A DNA stretch of 64,000 bases from Gordius sp. MW1 (lineage: Eukaryota > Nematomorpha > Gordioida > Gordea > Gordiidae). Under the pieces are notes generated by a model. The model was not told the origin of the DNA, did not search any database, and worked only from the letters and a program-made list of their open reading frames with translations. Shown here piece after piece: positions 33,554-45,200 of the stretch. Numbering within the stretch: position 1 is the stretch's first letter; the number at the start of each line of letters is the position of its first letter. The DNA is taken from the NCBI GenBank assembly GCA_964036665.1, contig OZ038527.1, forward strand, positions 24,203,901-24,267,900. Reading direction: 5' to 3'. The translations under genes and the position numbers were made by a program.

Positions 33554-34479
33554 GGGACCTGCACGGGCCGGGCTTGGACGGGCTTCTGCTTTAAAATAAA
33601 ACAAAGGGTCGGGTCTGGACGGGCCGTAATATAACCTAGCGGGCTCGGGTCGGCCCTAAATATACGTTAGGCCCGTTAAAAGTCCGTTACAAAATTAATG
33701 AGATTTAGGATAAACAAATGTTTGTTTTTATAATCTTCTCATTTATAATTTATTCACGTTTATTAAATTAGCTTGGAAAATTTTATTATAATTCCATCTT
33801 AATTCAGCAGTCATTCTTCAATATCCCTTCGCCCATTATGAGTGTAAATTATAGATTATTTATACATCGAATCCCATAGGCGTAGCCAGGATGGGGGGTA
33901 GTAATGATTTAGGGAAAGGCAACAAATTTAAAAAATTTGGAATAAGGGGGGGGGGGCAGTTACCCTTTATGAGGAATTAATTCAATATCGGATTAGCATT
34001 ATTACAAGTTTATGTCAGATTTTAAATAACTCTTTAAAAATTTAAAAACCTATTTTAAAAGTTATCTTTTCTTCATATTTCCTTAATAATCTTTTAAAAT
34101 TTAAAATGATGGAAAATTAAAACATTAAATAAGGGTTTTAAAATTATATTTGGCGTATATGGTTTATTTTTCTGACCACAGGAGTAAAGGATATATTTTC
34201 CTATAGATTACCTCTTTAAAGATAGAATAACTCGTCTGTCCAGAAATTATTTAATTTATTATTTTTACTTAATTATTATTAAAATTTTAACAAATACATA
34301 TTGTTTAACCATTTCAATAAAAAAATTTAAATCTCAATTTAAAATAAATTATGAAAAAAATTGTTATAAGGGCCCGGGCCTGGCTTTGTATAAAATTAGC
34401 GGGCCGGGCTTGGGCCAATAATTTAATATTTTGATGGGAGGCTTGTAAAGTTTTAGAAAACAGGCCCGTTGCAGGTCTC
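33554..34479. mobile_element. hAT element, GGGACCTGCACGGGCC ends
   Basis: Left end GGGACCTGCACGGGCC, right end (reverse complement) GAGACCTGCAACGGGCC. Target copies ATGTACTA (33546-33553) and ATGTACCA (34480-34487). Subterminal GGCCCG/CGGGCC clusters. 926 bp, non-coding; a CGTAGCCAG MITE is nested at 33875. Confidence 0.85.
33875..33970. mobile_element. CGTAGCCAG-type MITE, right part lost
   Basis: CATAGGCGTAGCCAGGATGGGGGG at the left (family end), TAATGATTTAGGGA interior and a G-run before GCAGTTACCC; the right terminus is missing. Nested in the hAT element 33554-34479. Confidence 0.65.
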
Positions 34480-34943
34480 ATGTACCATTAGATCCACCAT
34501 TTTGAATTTGGCCCGTCTGCAGCTTCCCCCTTTGTTCAAACAGCAAAAGTAAATTAAGCTTCTACATTTATTAATAAATATAATGAACGTTAAAAAATGA
34601 TTATTTAATAAAATGCAGATGGCGAATTGTTTAACATAACATCATCACAGTATTTCTATTTTTATGAATAGTGTAAATGATATATATTTTAAAATGCTGT
34701 AAAAAATTTATTAAGTTTTAAAAACCACTATTATCCCATATAGCCTTTCATTATTTGTGCACATTTAAAAATGCAACAAATTATTTAGCATAGTTGTGCA
34801 AAAATTTTCCCATTTTCCAAGTTTTTTTTTCAATTTGCGAAGTTTTTTATTAAATGTTGAGATTTTTAATTATTTGCTCAGAGATTTATTACACTTGCCA
34901 AGTTTTTTTATGCAAAGTGGATTTAATCTTTAAATAAAAAAGC

Positions 34944-35012
34944 GATAGGTGCGTGATTTCGAACTTACGAGCTATTGAAGTGAGGCACACAGTCAAACCC
35001 TGAGCCTTTAGA
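34944..35012 (-). repeat. Possible tRNA-derived SINE head or tRNA relic
   Basis: On the - strand GGCTCAGGGTTTGACT resembles an internal A-box region and GTTCGAAATC, 40 bp downstream, a B box, with ACTTCAATAGC between them. Stems are imperfect, so it is not a working tRNA; it looks like the promoter part of a short retroelement. Confidence 0.3.
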
Positions 35013-35048
35013 CTTCAAAATAAGCTTTACCTGTAACTTATACTACAC

Positions 35049-35577
35049 TGCCTCTCGAATCAAATCGAATATTTTTGATATTGATTCGAATTCGAAATTT
35101 TAAAGAATAAAATATTCGATTCGAGATTCGTCGAGTATTTAAAATTAGGATTCAATTCGAAAAAAATAAAGATTCGAATATTTTTCAAGTTTATTTAAAT
35201 ACTAAAAATTGATAAATATATTCATGCATATCAAAAAATTTATTTATAAAAAGACAGATTTAATGTAAAAATATTAAAGGCAAACCAAAAATAAAACAGC
35301 AATTTAGTGTCTAAAAAATAAAATTTTTAATATATTTTGTGTATGCTTATAAAATTTAAAATTAATAACGAGGGAAAATTCAATTTACGGAACATTAAAA
35401 ACAGCTTAATTATATTAGTCCGCGTCTAATATAAATGAATTTAAAGTAAATTATTTTTCGAATCCATTTTTATAAAATAGATTTGATTCGAATCTTAGCA
35501 ATTAAATATTGATTTGATACTTAATCATAAGGATTCGAATCCGAATTCGAATCTCGACTCGAATATTTTCCAGAGGC
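35049..35577. mobile_element. TTCGAAT-rich element with inverted ends
   Basis: Left end CCTCTCGAATCAAATCGAAT and right end (reverse complement) CCTCTGGAAAATATTCGAGTC, with dense ATTCGAAT-type repeats within 120 bp of each end and an AT-rich middle. Organisation is as in the hAT elements of this window, but no 8-bp target copy was found. Confidence 0.55.
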
Positions 35578-35823
35578 GTATATATAAGGTAAAATCAAAA
35601 AATATTAATATTGGTCAAAAAGACAAAGAGGGCGACCATCAAAAGCTAAAATTGCGCTAATTTTACAATAATTTACTAAAAAAAATAAAATAAATTATTG
35701 CCTTTTTGTGAATTTGAATTTTTGAGAAAAAATTGATCTAAAATATAATCATCATTTTGTTCGATTTCAATATACCTAAATTAAAATTAGGTACTTAATA
35801 TAAACATAATTTTTATAATTATA

Positions 35824-35975
35824 CAAACTTAGAGTAATAACTTACAACGATTATAAGAGCTCTCTAGGGTTTCCACGGACAAAAATAGTTTTTATAAATC
35901 TACTAATTTAGAGTAATAACTCATAACGATTATAAGTGCTCTCTAGGATTTCCACAACTCAATAATATTTTTTTA
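35824..35975. repeat. Tandem duplication, unit about 80 bp
   Basis: TTAGAGTAATAACTYAYAACGATTATAAG followed by GCTCTCTAGG-TTTCCAC occurs twice. Confidence 0.75.
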
Positions 35976-36236
35976 AACAAGTCTATAAGGACTTTAAGTT
36001 ACTGAACATTTATGTATAAAAAAGCTGCATTTTCTAATTAAAATCTAAGCGTAAAAAAACTAACATTTTTAATTAAAAATCTGAGCAAATTGAATTCAAA
36101 ACTGAGCACAAATTACTGAGCATTTTGTAATTTTTCACTGTGCATTTAATTAACTTCCATTTAAAAATGGCGGATTAAACGGTACACTTATATAATGTTG
36201 ATGAGCAGTCCATCTAGACTATGGACGTAAACGAAT

Positions 36237-36242
36237 TTTATT
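36237..36242 (-). terminator. Poly(A) signal of NSUN4
   Basis: AATAAA on the - strand, about 21 bp behind the stop codon and just before the end of the adjoining repeat. Confidence 0.65.
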
Positions 36243-36263
36243 TTCAACATTTAACGAGTTGGG

Positions 36264-39200
36264 TTAAGCGAGTCTTTCGATTTTACAAAAATAGAGGGGA
36301 CCCCAATTGCGGGGCAGAGATGGTATTATGGTATGCCCATAGATCAGCTGATTGCAATCTCTCCGGTGGTCGTTATAAGGTGGCAACCATTCGTCTAAAC
36401 CGTGAGGATTTGTTTTAGACGAGTTGCGTCTACCCGGCTGAAAAAAATGAAAAATGGGAGAGAACAGCTGACAAAGGGTTTGGCAATTGCGCACACGAAA
36501 TTTGATGTGCGGTTCGGTACGGATCAGCTGAGAGTAAGTCGACTGGATTATGGCGTCGTTGGATGCCGGAGACAAGCTACAAGTTGAGTATACCAAAAAT
36601 CCACCAGGTTTGAGATTTTTAATCCCGTTCCTAGAGCATATAAAACATAACATCAGAATTTTTTAGGAGGAAGTCAAATTGCAAATTTCAATCAATTTTT
36701 TTTAGAAAATATCTTCTCCCAGATCAATTTCAAACAAAACGGTAGACGTTTGTAAATAACAAAGGAACTACCTAGAAACAATGTCATATTAGCATATACT
36801 GTCAAATATCATTGAATTAAGAATTAATAATTTTGTGGAAAAATTTCTTTATATTTATGGTCTTGACATACTAGTATATTAAGCTTATTTTCATCGGCGT
36901 AGCCAGCATTGGATTTAGGGGGCAATAACGATTTAGGGAGAGGCAAAATGATCATTTTTTTAAATTTTAGCCATAATTTTAATAAACATCAACAAATTTA
37001 GGATTAAGAGGGGGGCAGCTGCCCCCCCCCTGGCTAAGCCCATGCTTATTTTAACAAAAAATGTAACACTTTATAAATTTATATCCACATAATTGAATCA
37101 CCAAGTTAAATGTAGCTATATAAGTATTATTGTTAAGATAATGAGATAGAAAAGTTTGAAAAGTTTGAAGAGCTATCGCTATAAAATAACTAAGATATAG
37201 CTATTTAAAACCCAGGATGCTCAAGACCCCATCAACATCCTTGTCCCCCTTTCAACCTAACCCACAGATTGTATCATAAAAATCACATTTTTAAAGCTTA
37301 TAAAATTAGAGCTTAGGGAACTGTTTAAAGTCGAAGAAAGTTATATAAATTTTTTAAATAAGTTACACCAAAAGTTCGGTTTGTAGGGTTGGTAGCGTGG
37401 TTCTTTCTCTAAATCGACTCTTTTGAAATAGATTATTATCGTCATCCTTCATAGATTTGCGATCGCTGGTACAAGGCACATCTAGGATTATCTTAAAAGA
37501 TGTGTAATGTATTTTATATTAAATTTTTATAAAAAATATTATGAAATATAGAAAGGGTGTAAATGGTTATTAAAGTTTCTGTGCGGGCATTGAAATCAAA
37601 TCTTCATTAACAAGCATTTGACAAACATCAAAAACATGTGAAATTAATTAATTCAAAATTAATTTATATATCAATTTTAGAGTATTTACTCTGTCAAAAG
37701 AATTTCGAAATTGAGTTTGGAGGCAAACGTCTGCGTTTAATGTATGAATGCGATTTCGAAATTTGGGAGATTTTGGGAGATATATATCGAAAACATTTTC
37801 CATTCTACGAAAACGTGATAACGATTTTTCGACGCATGTTATACTACCTTCAATTATAAAAACCAAATTATATTAAAAATCTATCAATAAAGATAAATTT
37901 ATTCTATAATTTACAAAAATCAATGAATATAAATAGGTCATTTTATTACCCAAACAAAACAATTTATTTTGATATTACTAAATTTATATATACGAGGGCC
38001 TTTGGCCCTCGTGGGAAGGGGGAGAAGGGAAGGGAAGAGGGGAAGGGAAGGGGGGACGACTCATCTGTACTTCGTATAAATGTATCATATTTGCTATGCA
38101 ATTTATGGGCGAGAAAGGTGGGAAGGGGCGAGAATGCCTATAGGGGGGTATTAAATGCCTAATGATTAATTAATTATTTATACTAATTTTCCATTATAGG
38201 CAAAATGATATAGGCAAAATGTAATATAGGCAAGGGTTAGGGTTAGATTTAGTGTTTGCATCTAGTTGCGTATTACATTAGTTTTTATTGATTATGGGTC
38301 TAACAAACATTATATTATAAAACAACACAATGTTAAGAATTTGCAGAATTGTTGGGAGAAATGTTTTGTTGAATTTGAACAATTTTTAATTAAAAAAATC
38401 AAAAATTTGGCCAATGGTCACTTTTTCTCTATTGGTCAGCACCAACAGATACTCTATAAGTCAATGATAGCCAAAAAAATGGAAAAAAAAATTTTGATGC
38501 TCACTTTGGCCAATGGTCATTTTTTTCCATTGGTCAGCAGCCAGGACACGGTAAAAGTGGATATAAATTCATAAGAGTAAAAAAAACGAAAATAAAAATT
38601 TTCAAATCACATTTTGGCCAATGGTCATTTTTTTCCATTGGTCAGCAGCCAGGACACGGTAAAAGTGGATATAAATTCATAATAGTCAAAAAAAACGAAA
38701 AAAAAGTTTTCGAATCACATTTTGGCCAATGGTCATTTTATTCCATTGGTCAGCAGCCAGCGGACGGCCAAAAAGTGATAATAGCAATGGTAGGAACAGG
38801 AACAATCATAATAGTCAAAAAAAACTAAAAAAATATTTTCGATTCACATTTTGGCCAATGGTCATTTTTTCCATCGGTCAGGAGCCAGCGTACGGCCAAA
38901 AAGTCATAATAGCAATGGTAGTAACAGGAACCATCATAATAGTCAAAAAAAACGAAAAAATAAACTCGGATTCACATTTTGGCCAATGGTCATTTTTTTC
39001 AGTGGTCAGCAGCCAACGGACGGCCAATAAGTCTTATTATCAATGATAGTAACAAGAACAATCATAAGAGTCAAAAAAACCCGGGATTCTAACCTAAAAA
39101 CTAGTTAAATTGCATAGCAATTAAAAGTAAACAACTTTTATTTATGTTTATTATATAACATTGGTCAGCAGCCAGCGGACGGCCAAAAAGTCATAATAGC

Positions 39201-42200
39201 AATGGTAGAAACAGGAACAATCATAATATTAAAAAAAAAACGAAAAAAATAGTTTCGATTCACATTTTGGCCAATGGTCATTTTTTTCATTGGTCAGCAG
39301 CCAGCGGACGGCCAAAAATTCTTATTATCAATGATAGTAACAAGAACAATCATAAGAGTCAAAAAAAACTCCGGGATTCTAACCCCAAAACTAGTTAAAT
39401 TGCATAGCAATAAAAAGTAAACAACTTTTATTTATGTTTATTATATAACTAGTTAAATTGCATAGCATTAAAAGTAAACAACTTTTATCTATGTTTATTA
39501 TATAATAGATAATTTAACAAATCTTATATATAACACACCGAGGGAGATAGAGATGAGGGGTGGGGCACCTCTTTCTCATGCATTAATTTAAAAAATCGAT
39601 AACCTAATATACCCAATGCAAATAGATAGGGAGGGTAACGGACAACGGACGGACAACCAAAAAACGAACCCATAAATTGCATAGCAATTAATAAAGGAGT
39701 CAAATTCATGAATGAAATTAGTGACATATAACATCTTAATATTGGTATATTTTAGTAAGATAAGCCCATTACAACAGACAAATCTAAAACTTTTAAAGTT
39801 TTTTGAAATAAGTTTAAAATTAATATGAACTTTTAAGAATTTTCTAATTATAAGTTCACTATTATTACTTAGGCATCACAAATGGTTGTATGATAATATT
39901 AATTAAATAGTTTTTAAAAATAAATTTTAAAATTAATATGAACTATTAAGAATTATCTAATCATAAGTTCACTATAATTAATTAGGCATCACAAATGGTT
40001 GTATATTATTAATTGAAATATTACCAAAATTTAAAGTTTGTATGGCAGCTAAGGACTTTCCACCAGGTGCTGCACACATGTCTAAAATGGTGTTCTCAGG
40101 TTTTATATCCAATGCTATTACTGGCATAATGGAAGATGCATCCATAATGTAATACTCTAAATAATTAAACAAAAAAGCTATTATAAATAATTATAAAAAT
40201 GTAAAAATACTTTGAATATAAATAAAATTTGAAACATGATTACTTAGTGAGGAAGAATTCTATTTATGGGTGTGCCCAAAAATTAAAGATTAATTTATAA
40301 TCCATGTAATTTAGGTGCATTATTGAAAATGAGACAAATTTGGTCATTTATACTTAACATTTTAAGCATGTGGCTTGAAAATAAAGAGAAATATAAAACA
40401 TTTTTGCTCTAATTTGAGCTAATATTATAGTATGCTAGATTTAATAAGGGTCATTCCATGACAAATCAAAACCTTTTTAACCGACCATTTCATATCAAGA
40501 TAATTTTTGGTGAGGGTGTAGGCCTCATTTAGTGGTGTAATTTCTGAAAATTTTGGCCATTCTGGGCCAAAACTTTTTAAGTTATGGAGGTTTTAAAGGC
40601 CAAAATCACGTTCAAGAGCGTTTTATATTTACTATTTTTGTCATATTTTTGAAAGTCATTGCGTTATTCACTCAAATTTTAGTGCATTTTGTTCCTAAAA
40701 AAATTCCCTATCGACTAAAAACCTCAAACATTTGCGGTTAATTTTTTGTGGTCAAATTAATAAAAAAATTTAAAAACATATTTACCCTTTAAATGAAATC
40801 TCCAATTTCACAATGTTCACTCCTTTATGACCCATTATCATATTTCAATCATAAAAGGGAGCGGCTACGAGATGGTCAAAAATTCGAAAAATGACATTTC
40901 CCCTTTAAATTTTATAGATGGCGGTATAATCAATTATCACAATGACTTATTATAATGTTTGTTTATTATAAAATTGCAAATATATAATGAATATATGGTA
41001 AATAAACAATATTGGAATAAAAATAGACTTAAATTTTGATCTTTTTTTCTGCGAAATGGGCAATTATCCGAGTTTAAAAAATCTTGAAGTTTAACTTAAA
41101 TGATATGGGGTAAACTAAATTTAATGTGAGGTTGAAAAAAAATAAATACATATATGATGGCAAAATTGCTCATATGTTTTTATTTTTTTACTGATAATCC
41201 ATGCTAAATATAAAAAATTTATGCAGAATGAAAGTTGTTTTAAAAAATTTTGTTTGCTAGCTGTTGTCGTATATGTCGTCTGTCATATACGTTTTAAATA
41301 TCTGTGGTGTGGGAGAGAGGGGTGGGATAGCGGTCAGATGCAAGGGGAATTTACCAGATGCTAGAGCAGGGGTCGGCAACCTGTTTGTCCGTAAGGGCGC
41401 AATATTAAATTTGAAAATCACCGAGGGCGCATATTTTACAGATAATCAATAGATATAAATAGGCATTAAAAAACAGATTTTTTATAACTTTATTTTGTTA
41501 GTGTCATACATAATGATACATATAATTCAGTGTGAAACTTGGGTGTCCATATTTTCAGCTAATTTCTTATAATCCATCTGTAAATGGTTTTTTATTCTTA
41601 GCTAGCAAATGCGATATTTTATATGACGCGATCGTTACTGCTTTATGTTGTTGCAGTGGTTTAGTAAAAAAACTTTGCTGGTTCGTTCTTGAAGATTTTA
41701 AAGAAATAATTTTTTTTCTTCCAATTTCAGAGTTCATTGGATAGTCACTATCAAAATTTATAAGAACGGTCTTAAAATGTCGTTCAATTTTACTTTTCTT
41801 GGGAATCGCAACACTATTATTACAAAACAGACAAATACACTTCACTTTGTAATCAACGAAACAATATAGATAGATGTTCCCCCATTCATCGTTAAAATAA
41901 TATGTTCTTTTCTTTTACATTTATCCATGAAGGGTTTTGAAAGAAAAGAATTATTTCAAATTACTTGGTAGTTTTAAATGCACGGTCTACGCGTGTGGTC
42001 TATTCGAAATACGATCACACACTAACAAAAAATACGTGCGTGTTATTAGATACGCTCATATCATACATTTACATTAGTCCAGCGAGGGCGCATTAAAAAT
42101 CGATCGGGGGCGCCATGGCGCCCCCGGGCGCCGCGTTGCCTACCCCTGTGCTAGACGATAGTAGGCTGGAGACAAAAAGGGTCTAAGAAGAATAACGTAA

Positions 42201-45200
42201 GGGACGCAAGGGAGAGTAACAACTGGCGCAGAGAATAACAACTGGCGCAAGGGCTCAGTGAAGAGGGGAATTATTATCAGAGACAAAGAACACACATCAT
42301 CGAACATCATTTAATAATTAATTAATTCCCCTCGTAAAAACATGTTTTAAATCGGGAGGCATATTATTTTTTGGTATTATCCTGATTACGAACATGGTCT
42401 GTATAAAAATTTGAGTTGATATATAATAAAGATCGTATCCGAAAGTGAATAATCAACGTGTAGTAAATTGGATACTTAACAGTAGTAAATTGGATACTTA
42501 ACATTGGCCCCCAACGTTAATTGAACCCCCCCCCCCCAGCTTCCGTTAAAATTTGAAAGGCGAGATTTATTCTACGATAGGAAGTGGATTATTCTGGGAC
42601 TAATAAACCGGGACAAGGTGAATTATTCGGAGATTACTAAACCGGGACAAAATTAGGACGGAATTTGTAACTTATTCTAGGATACAAGTTACAACTAAGT
42701 AAGTTGATGCTAAAGATTTATGTTTATGTTCTCATAGTTGTACTTATATTATTAAATTGGGCTATAATTAAGAAGAAGTTGTGTCGATTGGTATTAAAAG
42801 TTGTAATTAAGTTTCTCTTGTACAATGTATATTAAGCATAGGTATGTAGCGGAGTTCTATGTATATATTAGTTGTGTTTGTATAGGGTTTACTGTTAACG
42901 TAATTTTGAATTGCATAATTGCATGTTGTAAACGGTGTGAGGCATGCCGTGGAGATAAGAGGAATAGGAATTGGGTAGCTAAATGCTACAAATGTGGAGA
43001 GATGGGGCATGAAACACGATCATGTCCGGGAAATAATCAAAAGTTGGTATGTTTCTTATGTCGAGGGGAGGGGCATAGGGCGAGGGAATGCCCTAGGCGT
43101 GCACAAGCGTGACTTTTAAGGAGCCAGGGTGTACTCCGTTATTGGGTTAGACGGAGCACCGTATATTGTAAAGATAATTTTCGCTCGTTTATTCGATATA
43201 TTAAATTTTTTTTGCATGCGATATTCTTAATTATATTTAAAGTGTTTAAATTTGTCATAGATGTACTCCGATATGGGGTAAGACGGGTCATAGGATTTTG
43301 TAAACTTATTACTCGTTGTCTCTTTTGGTATAGTAAAATTGTATTGCATGTGATATTCGTAATTATATTTAAAGTGTTTAAATTTTTCATAGATACATAT
43401 ATATATTGTATACAGCAGGAGTTACGTTTATATGGTAGGATTGGGAGAAGTTCATATAAATTAGGGGCGTATCTACTTAGTTCCTTTAAAATTTTGAGTC
43501 TTAACGTGTTGTGGTTAAGTGTTTATTTAATTGGTGTTCTGTATAATGCGGTCAGGTGCTGTTGCATATGTTTTTCTTATTTTGTGAAATACATAAGTGC
43601 AGTAAGGAGGGCAGTTAGGAAATGGAGGAAAAAGAATTGTTTTATGCTTAATAAGCGACAGGGGTGGGAAATGGACGCTAGAGCAGTGATTCTTAACCTG
43701 GGGGTCGCGAGAAGTTTGCCGAAGGGTCGCCAAATTTTTTTAGAATAAAATAAAAATATTCAGAAAAGCTTTAGAAAAAATACTCACCAGGGGATTCAAA
43801 CTCGTTGTCTTAAGATTCATTATTAGAATTAATAAATGATTGTAATTTAAAATCTTTGTTTAAAACTAAAAGTTTGCCGCAATTTTGGAGACAAATTCGT
43901 GCAGAATATCCTCCATTATTTTCAGCAGCAATTCAAAATTTGCTGCCTTTCGCTAGTACATATTTGTGTGAAAAAGGCTTCTCAACTATGGTGGACATAA
44001 AAACTAAAACATGCAATCGATTGCGACTAGATTCCTGCATGAGGATAGCATTACAATCAATTGAACCAAGAATTAACAAATTGGCTGAAGATGTTCAGCA
44101 GCAGAAATCTCATTAAATATATTTCCGAATGCATATATTTTTTATTTTAAACATTGTTTTTATGTTTAATTATGAAGTTTTTATTATTTCATTAGCTATT
44201 TAAATTTTAAATAGATAATGAAATAATAAAGTTGTGTTTTATGTTTATTATATAATAAAATGAAAAAATAATAGAAAATCAATATATTATAGATAATATA
44301 ACAAATATAATTATTATAAAAAAATGGGGGGCCGCAAAAAAATTATAAAATATTTGGGGGGTCGCGTGTATAAAAAGGTTAAGAACCACTGCGCTAGAGA
44401 ACCCTTGGGAGGAGAGGGGTGGTTATATGTTGCTTGCCACTGGGCAATAAAAGGGGAAAAAGTAAGGGAAACAACAATCCAGTCAATATTAGGGAAGGTC
44501 AGGGTCCCGGAGTAACTGTAGTATGGCGTGTACCCTGTAAATGGGAAAAGGGGGTCGGCAGAAAGACAGTTGTGGGATCAATAAAAGTTATTGCAAACAA
44601 AACATTAGCGGTATATGGTAGGATAACGGGATGGAAAGGGGCGAGTAAGAAGAAGGGTGACTGTCCGGAAGATGGCAGGCCTTGTGTTACTTATGATAAG
44701 GGTTACATATTTTTTCACTTTCATAAAAAGAAAGTGTTGGGGGGAAATTATTTATGTTTCATACTATATGATCTCCTATCTATCTATCATTTTTAATTTT
44801 ACTCTACCGCTAGCTTACTCTATTCTACCTAACTGTTTCCTATTTGTCTCTCATTCATTTATCTAAATCTGTCCTACGTATCTCTCATTCATTATATTAT
44901 AAAAAAAAATATATACAAAAAAAAATAATAAAAAAAAGGTAATGTATATTTCTCATTTTAGCGATGTCGCAAGATATTATGTACAGAATTATAACATAAG
45001 AATTGTATTGTTAACTTCGGATATAACATTTTAAATATGATCGCAGAATGGAAGAACTAATATTGTTGTATTGATATATATATATATATATTGGTGTTCT
45101 ATGTATACTCATTCCCTAAAAAAAAATAAATAATAATAATAAAAAAAAAAAATAATAATAAAAAAAAATAAATAAAAAAAAATAATAATAAAAAAAAAAT

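Larger units (their letters stand above)
33509..36224. repeat. Larger decayed relative of the same MITE, with nested insertions
   Basis: Left end AGACTAAATAGACTGCTCATG and right end GATGAGCAGTCCATCTAGAC match the ends of 30237-30695, and AAAATGCTGT at about 34700 matches its interior. The space between is expanded by a hAT insertion (33554-34479), a TTCGAAT-rich element (35049-35577) and unassigned AT-rich DNA. Target copies are not recognisable, so the outer limits are tentative. Confidence 0.45.
41265..42503 (+). repeat. Left LTR, split by a hAT element
   Basis: Starts TGTCGTATATGTCGTCTGTC and ends GGATACTTAACA. Compared with the right LTR it carries a tandem copy of AACTGGCGCAGAGAATAAC-type sequence near 42222 and a repeat of GTAGTAAATTGGATACTTAAC at its end. 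Confidence 0.9.

Noticed and set aside
36221..36587. + strand frames at the 3' end of NSUN4
   Set aside because: Antisense of the last NSUN4 exon, which has clear family motifs.
37638..37859. + strand frame of 73 residues
   Set aside because: Antisense of NSUN4 exon 4.
31965..38250. GGGTTAGGGTTAG at 31968 and 38228 as telomere sequence
   Set aside because: Only two units long and part of a dispersed repeat conserved beyond the TTAGGG core; also far from any contig end.
38400..39345. Regularly spaced repeat considered as a CRISPR array
   Set aside because: Units and spacers are both similar between copies, units are about 100-130 bp, no cas genes, and it sits in an intron of an animal gene.
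43212..43748. 178-residue hydrophobic + strand frame in the LTR element
   Set aside because: Runs across a tandem duplication and into the nested hAT end, has no family features, and its AT-rich codons explain the hydrophobic composition.
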